Both the position numbers and the translations under genes were made by a program. Positions 59,910 through 64,000 of a DNA stretch of 64,000 bases are shown piece by piece; position 1 is the first letter of the stretch, and each line of letters opens with the position of its first letter. The DNA is from an uncultured Bacteroidales bacterium (GTDB taxonomy: Bacteria > Bacteroidota > Bacteroidia > Bacteroidales > UBA932): positions 1 to 64,000 of the forward strand of contig CAJONC010000003.1 in the NCBI GenBank assembly GCA_905235675.1. Reading direction: 5' to 3'. The notes beneath the pieces are model-generated. The model saw only the letters and a list, made by a program, of their open reading frames with translations. It made no database searches and was not told the DNA's origin.

Positions 59910-62314
59910 TACAGGTTAATGCTTATTTCAGTGTTTTTGTCGATGGGACAGGAGCCGGCATTTACCGTGAGAGTCTCATCCGCCCAGGTCCAGTCCTTTA
60001 CCTTGCTGCCGTTCACCAGCACCTTCCTGGGCTTGGATGTGCAGCGTACCTCGAAACTGTAATTCCTGGCCGCGGGCATCCCTTCGTAACTTCCCTGCAC
60101 GGCATTCGCCACTATCTTTACATTCTTCCCGTTCTCGCTGCATTCGAAGAGGGTGGAACTCACTGCGCCGTTTTCATAGGCGTAGCTCCCGCCGTCGTCC
60201 TCATACATGGTAAAACTGCTTTCGCCGTGAGGATAGACCTTGATTATAAAGTCTTTCTGGGGCTCGGTTCCTATGAATTCCACATAGGGTGCGGTGGGCA
60301 CTATTGCTCCGTTGCGCACGAAGAACTGCCCTGCGCGGTTGTAGGGAATCTCGCGGGAAACCGTCTCTCCCGAGCTTTGCACAAGTTCTCCCGTCCAGAC
60401 GTTTATCCACTCTCCGGCGGGGAGGTAAATGTCGTTGCTGAAGGCGCTTACGGCGTAATTCTTTCCGAACATGTACTGGAACACCATGTCGTCGCAGTTG
60501 CGGTCGTCGGGGAATTCGAGAGGCATGGAGCGCACCATGGGCATTCCTGTAAGCATTCCTTCGAGTGCATTTGAATAAATATAGGGTATGAAGGAATAAC
60601 GCAGCTTGATATAGAATTCATACATTTCCTTTTCCACACCGCTGTAATAGAAAGGCTGCATCATGCTGAACCAGCTGTTCACCTGCAGCCAGGGGAGGAA
60701 TACTCCGAAGTGCAGGCCCTGCATCTCCTGCTCGCGCGGGACGCTCATGACGTCGCAGCTGAGGTTCATGAAACCGGAGTTCCCGAGGTTGTGCTGGTCG
60801 AAGAGGGCCACGATTCCGCCGCCGTTGTCGCCGCTGTTGGCCGCGGTCCAGTGCTGGCTGCCTGCCCATCCTCCGCAGTAGTGGTGCCAGCTGCGCTTTC
60901 CGGTGTGAGAGCGTGTCATCGAAGAAATCTGCTTGGGGAGGAGGACCTGGTTGAGATTGTGCATCTCTTTGTCGGTGAAGCCGTTGTGATAGGTCCAATT
61001 GGCGTGCTCGTCAATCGTGCGCGCGGGGTCGAGCTTGAATCCCTCCACGCCCATGTCCATGAAGGTGGTGAGATGGTCGGGCCAGTGCTCGAGGCCGGAT
61101 ACCGGACGGCCTTCGCGCTCCGCGATGATGTCCTCTTCGATGATGCTGTGGTCGTATTCCTCGCAGAGCCAGAGCCCGAGATGTATGCCCATGCTGTTCA
61201 GTTTGCCGACGAACAGGCGGGGATAGTACTGTTTGGGATAGTCATTCTGCTTCCAGTAAGGCTCGGGCGAGAATCTGTCATAGTTCCATTTCTTTGCGGT
61301 GGAGAAGTCGTAGCGCTTTTCCATCCACTGGGGCTCCAGCCAGAATATGTCCACGGGGACGCCCATCTGGCGGAAATTGGCCGCGTCGCTGAGTATAGCC
61401 CACTGGTCTTCGCGCATGTTGGGCCCGAAGGCGAAACCGTACGCCCATCTCGGGAGCACGTAATTGCGGCCGGTGATGGAGGTGTAGAGCTCCAGCACGT
61501 CGGGCATGCTTTCTCCCACCATAATATAGAAGTCAGCCTCGTCCGCGGTATTGTAGATATTGAAATAAGGCTCTTCGGTGCATCCTACATCGAAGTAGTT
61601 TTTGATCGTCGTATTGTTGAAAATCCCCCATCCGCGGGAGCTCATCATGAAGGGCATGGGAATCTCGGTGTGCTGGTAGGTCGTCCACATCCTGAGCAGC
61701 TCGCCCCTGTGCTGTATGTGCTCGCGGCTGGTGCTGCCTCCGCCGTAGAAACGTTCTCCGTCGGCCATGGTGACGGCGATTATGCTGGATTTGGCGGGAT
61801 CTCCGCTCTCCACCTTGTCGCGTTTGTTCCTGCCCCCGTTGTCGTCGCCTATTATGCCGTCGTTTTTAGCAACGTGCATGTCGCCGAATTTGTCGTTGAT
61901 GACTTCGGCGAGCTTGTAAACTTCCCTGCTGCCGGCCTTGCGGAAGGCGATTTCACTTACGATAACGTTCCCGTCGGCATCCAGCACCTGTATGTTTCCG
62001 TCGGCCTTTGCTATCGAAATAGATCCTGAGGGGCTGCTCACCACGAAGCAGTCGTTAAGTCCTGCGGGCTGTCCCTCTTCAAGCCTGAAGCTGCTTTCCA
62101 CCGGCTCCCAGTCGGTCTTCACTATTCCGTAGCGGTTCATCAGCGCCTCGGAGAATTCCAGCCGTGGCGAAACATTGACATGGAATATCCGCCCGGAGCA
62201 GACTTCCACCTGCATGTTCAAGCCATTGTCAGTCTTTAGTTTATATGTTGGATTTGCAAACAGTGCAGAGCCCGTGAAAAGGCAGATAGCGCTAAGAAGA
62301 AGGATTTTTTTCAT
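59909..62314 (-). CDS. GH31 family glycosidase
   Basis: The start is set at MKKILLLSAICLFTGSALFA (62314), 11 codons into the track ORF, giving 801 residues. The N-terminal beta domain is 'LRLEEGQPAGLNDC'-like, and the barrel includes 'YVLPRWAYGFAFGPNMREDQ', 'PVDIFWLEPQWMEKRYDF' and 'MGVEGFKLDPARTIDEHANW', where the Asp of KLD takes the nucleophile place. 'GGWAGSQHWTAANSGDNGG' carries the acid/base Asp, and the C-terminal beta domains ('NGAIVPTAPYVEFIGTEPQ') close it. It differs from classical alpha-glucosidase motifs (xDxNE), so alpha-xylosidase or alpha-galactosidase action is possible. It is first in the six-gene operon. Confidence 0.9.
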   Translation of the reverse strand: MKKILLLSAICLFTGSALFANPTYKLKTDNGLNMQVEVCSGRIFHVNVSPRLEFSEALMNRYGIVKTDWEPVESSFRLEEGQPAGLNDCFVVSSPSGSISIAKADGNIQVLDADGNVIVSEIAFRKAGSREVYKLAEVINDKFGDMHVAKNDGIIGDDNGGRNKRDKVESGDPAKSSIIAVTMADGERFYGGGSTSREHIQHRGELLRMWTTYQHTEIPMPFMMSSRGWGIFNNTTIKNYFDVGCTEEPYFNIYNTADEADFYIMVGESMPDVLELYTSITGRNYVLPRWAYGFAFGPNMREDQWAILSDAANFRQMGVPVDIFWLEPQWMEKRYDFSTAKKWNYDRFSPEPYWKQNDYPKQYYPRLFVGKLNSMGIHLGLWLCEEYDHSIIEEDIIAEREGRPVSGLEHWPDHLTTFMDMGVEGFKLDPARTIDEHANWTYHNGFTDKEMHNLNQVLLPKQISSMTRSHTGKRSWHHYCGGWAGSQHWTAANSGDNGGGIVALFDQHNLGNSGFMNLSCDVMSVPREQEMQGLHFGVFLPWLQVNSWFSMMQPFYYSGVEKEMYEFYIKLRYSFIPYIYSNALEGMLTGMPMVRSMPLEFPDDRNCDDMVFQYMFGKNYAVSAFSNDIYLPAGEWINVWTGELVQSSGETVSREIPYNRAGQFFVRNGAIVPTAPYVEFIGTEPQKDFIIKVYPHGESSFTMYEDDGGSYAYENGAVSSTLFECSENGKNVKIVANAVQGSYEGMPAARNYSFEVRCTSKPRKVLVNGSKVKDWTWADETLTVNAGSCPIDKNTEISINL

Positions 62315-62334
62315 ATTCTCGTTATTGTCGTTTA

Positions 62335-62342
62335 CAAATTTA
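62335..62342 (-). promoter_or_regulatory. Putative -7 box (TAAATTTG) for the GH31-GH3-GH28-GH78 operon
   Basis: The minus-strand TAAATTTG is 20 bases before the chosen GH31 ATG and just past the terminator of the upstream gene. Confidence 0.45.
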
Positions 62343-62363
62343 ATCAAATAATTCGTTTTTCTT

Positions 62364-62396
62364 AAAAAAAGAAGCCGGCCCCGTGGGGTCGGCTTC
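62364..62396 (-). terminator. Intrinsic terminator after the Ig-like lipoprotein gene
   Basis: GAAGCCGGCCCC / GGGGTCGGCTTC is a 12-bp stem (one G-T pair) with a two-base loop, followed on the minus strand by seven Ts. It separates the Ig-like gene from the GH31 operon. Confidence 0.85.
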
Positions 62397-62414
62397 GATT
62401 ATAAGAAGAAACAA

Positions 62415-63863
62415 TTACTTTCTCGTGATAGTGAATCCGCCGGTGTTCATCGCCTTGCCGGGATTAGCCTGGTAGATTACGTTGTAAGTACCGTTGATAT
62501 CAGCAGCTGCGGGTTTGGCATTCTTGCAAATCGCACAGGTAATACCGATAATCGTGCTGCCGTTGCTTCCATCCTTGCCAACCATGAACTGTTTGTTGGG
62601 ATAGTTGTAATTCAGGGTTTTGAAATCTTCGCTTACGGTAAACCAGAGCCACTGATAATTCTGTTCATCGCTGATGGGCACAGGGACGAATAACCAAGGA
62701 GATGTCATTGCCGTTGCTGACCATACACTGCCGCCTTCAGGGATGAAGCATACATAAGGATAGGTTTCATTCCCGTTTTTAACGGGCTGTGCGTTGCGTT
62801 CATCGAGGAATGCGCCGAAACGTACGGTCTTTTCATCGTAGTCAATGTCAAATACACCGTCCAGGACTGCATCAAGATAGAGACCGACGATACCGACATT
62901 GTTTGTATAGGACTTCTTGTCCACGACATCATAAATAGCGGTCTTGCCATCCAGAGGATCACCAAAAGTGATTTCAATTGTAACATCCGCAGCAGTAGTG
63001 GTTACAGTCGTGTTGTTCGAGAACCTTTGGGTACGGAAGCTATATTTGCCCTTGAAATCTGCCGGGGTAATCTGCGTCACAGTTATCTTGGAATCACCGG
63101 TGGTCAAAGTTGCGGTGCGAGGTTTGCCTGTGGTATTGGCAGTCCAGGCGACAGTCTTCTCTGTTGCATCATAAGTCAAGAAGTCGGAAGTAACATTTAC
63201 AGAACCACCAAGGATAGCACGTTTGCCAGCCTCGTCGTTCTTCCAGATATCCAAAGTCTCAGGCTTGTCAGGAACACGGTACTTGACAGAAACTGCGCAA
63301 GTCGCAGTCTTGCCGCCATCTTTAGTTGTAACAGTAATGGTAGCGTTTCCGGGAACAATTGCAGTCACCTTGCCATCATTGTCAACGGTTGCAATACTCT
63401 CATCGCTGCTCTTCCATTCCACATCCTTCACAGTTGCATTGTCAGGAGCAACAGTTGCTATGAGAGTTTCGCTGTCTTCTTCGACGATCTCCAATGTGGT
63501 TTTGTTAAGAGTCACACCGGTAACGGGAATAGCAGCAACAGTAAGGGTAGCCGTTCCAGAGATCTTTCCATCGGAAGTTTCCGCCGTAATCGTCACACTA
63601 CCGGGTTTTTTGGTAGCAAAACGTCCATAATTGTCAATTGTGGCAACATCAGTATCAGAAGAACTCCACTTTAGGAACTTACTGGTTGAATTGGCAGGAG
63701 TGATAGTTGCGGAAAACTCTCCGGTATCACCATCAAAGACAGTCTGTGACGAGGGTGTAATTGTCACGCTCTCCACAGCAATAACAGATATCTCCTTATT
63801 GCAGGAAGATATTCCAATTGCCAAAAAGGCAAAGAGTACGGAAAGAATAAATAATTTCTTCAT
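62415..63863 (-). CDS. Lipoprotein with bacterial Ig-like (BIG2) repeats
   Basis: The start is set at MKKLFILSVLFAFLAIGISS (63863); the track ORF's extra 21 codons belong to the upstream gene. The result is 482 residues, lipobox ISSC. Two BIG2 repeats follow: 'VESVTITPSSQTVFDGDTGE' to 'VTITAETSDGKISGTATLTV', then 'VTGVTLNKTTLEIVEEDSET' to 'ITVTTKDGGKTATCAVSV'. The C-terminal half, about 260 residues, has no family I recognise. BIG2 repeats usually space a binding domain away from the membrane, so a surface binding role is likely. It lies 14 bases downstream of the partial gene at the window edge. Confidence 0.8.
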   Translation of the reverse strand: MKKLFILSVLFAFLAIGISSCNKEISVIAVESVTITPSSQTVFDGDTGEFSATITPANSTSKFLKWSSSDTDVATIDNYGRFATKKPGSVTITAETSDGKISGTATLTVAAIPVTGVTLNKTTLEIVEEDSETLIATVAPDNATVKDVEWKSSDESIATVDNDGKVTAIVPGNATITVTTKDGGKTATCAVSVKYRVPDKPETLDIWKNDEAGKRAILGGSVNVTSDFLTYDATEKTVAWTANTTGKPRTATLTTGDSKITVTQITPADFKGKYSFRTQRFSNNTTVTTTAADVTIEITFGDPLDGKTAIYDVVDKKSYTNNVGIVGLYLDAVLDGVFDIDYDEKTVRFGAFLDERNAQPVKNGNETYPYVCFIPEGGSVWSATAMTSPWLFVPVPISDEQNYQWLWFTVSEDFKTLNYNYPNKQFMVGKDGSNGSTIIGITCAICKNAKPAAADINGTYNVIYQANPGKAMNTGGFTITRK

Positions 63864-63877
63864 ATTCAATACTTTAC

Positions 63878-64000
63878 TTATTTCCAGTTCGAATTGTTCT
63901 GGGTTTCTTCCTCGATGATGTCGCAAGTCATATCGCTGGCTGCGATTTTGACATTGGCAGCAAGGTGGACATTCGAACCAGTGCGGTCGACATCGATACC
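63878..64000 (-). CDS. C-terminal 40 residues of an unidentified protein (5' end outside window)
   Basis: An open minus-strand frame enters from base 64000 and stops at TAA (63878-63880). It ends 'CDIIEEETQNNSNWK' and is acidic, with no recognised domain in the visible part. It is the gene upstream of the Ig-like lipoprotein and probably in the same operon. Confidence 0.55.
   Translation of the reverse strand, partial: GIDVDRTGSNVHLAANVKIAASDMTCDIIEEETQNNSNWK

Overview
The window reads as a chromosomal piece of a Bacteroidales bacterium, probably gut or rumen associated. The evidence is a SusC/SusD pair, many lipoproteins with an S/A/G-C lipobox, GH97, GH106 and GH28-type enzymes, an S46 dipeptidyl-peptidase, DUF4876/DUF6850/DUF5020/DUF6377 families, and promoters of the Bacteroidetes TTG-N19/20-TAnnTTTG type. 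Genus cannot be fixed from the sequence alone.

Layout. 1-1.6 kb: a split HipA-type kinase pair (HipS-like plus HipT-like), followed by the broken tail of an AlbA-type ATP-binding regulator. 1.7-10.8 kb: a secreted S46 peptidase, then a minus-strand operon of TonB-dependent receptor, DUF4876 lipoprotein, DUF6850 barrel and fimbrillin/FISUMP lipoprotein. 10.8-11.66 kb: a gene-poor stretch with a 53-bp tandem repeat and a GC-rich direct repeat. 11.66-14 kb: tRNA-Arg(ACG), rplS, dnaJ, grpE. 14-16.3 kb: histidine phosphatase and ribokinase. 16.3-23 kb: a purine operon, guaB-guaA-xanthine/uracil permease-apt-Tsx-like channel-NCS2 permease. The GuaB lacks its CBS pair, and the last permease is frameshifted. 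23-28.9 kb: htpG, a HAD phosphatase, an acyl-CoA ligase and lysA.

28.9-64 kb is one long carbohydrate region with four blocks. (a) Plus strand: secreted ADP-ribosylglycohydrolase-fold protein and GH106. (b) Minus strand operon: DUF6377 regulator, beta-helix/PKD/GDPD fusion, NAGPA-type phosphodiester glycosidase, GH78 rhamnosidase and EEP-fold hydrolase. (c) Divergent from (b): SusC, SusD, DUF1735-type surface lipoprotein, a strong hairpin, and GH97. (d) Minus strand operon: GH31, GH3, two tandem GH28-like beta-helix enzymes, a short GH28-like protein and a second GH78, followed on the left by a 104-bp inverted-repeat element and a scrap of htpG. An Ig-like lipoprotein and the end of one more gene close the window.

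The most interesting candidate system is blocks (b)+(c). A membrane-anchored regulator is co-transcribed with three different phosphodiester or phosphate hydrolase folds and a rhamnosidase, and faces a SusCD-alpha-glycosidase operon. That set would suit a rhamnose-containing glycan carrying phosphodiester-linked substituents, for example a glycerol-phosphate-decorated, glucose-branched bacterial rhamnan, rather than plain plant pectin. This is inference from gene content only. Block (d) with GH106 looks like ordinary rhamnogalacturonan degradation.
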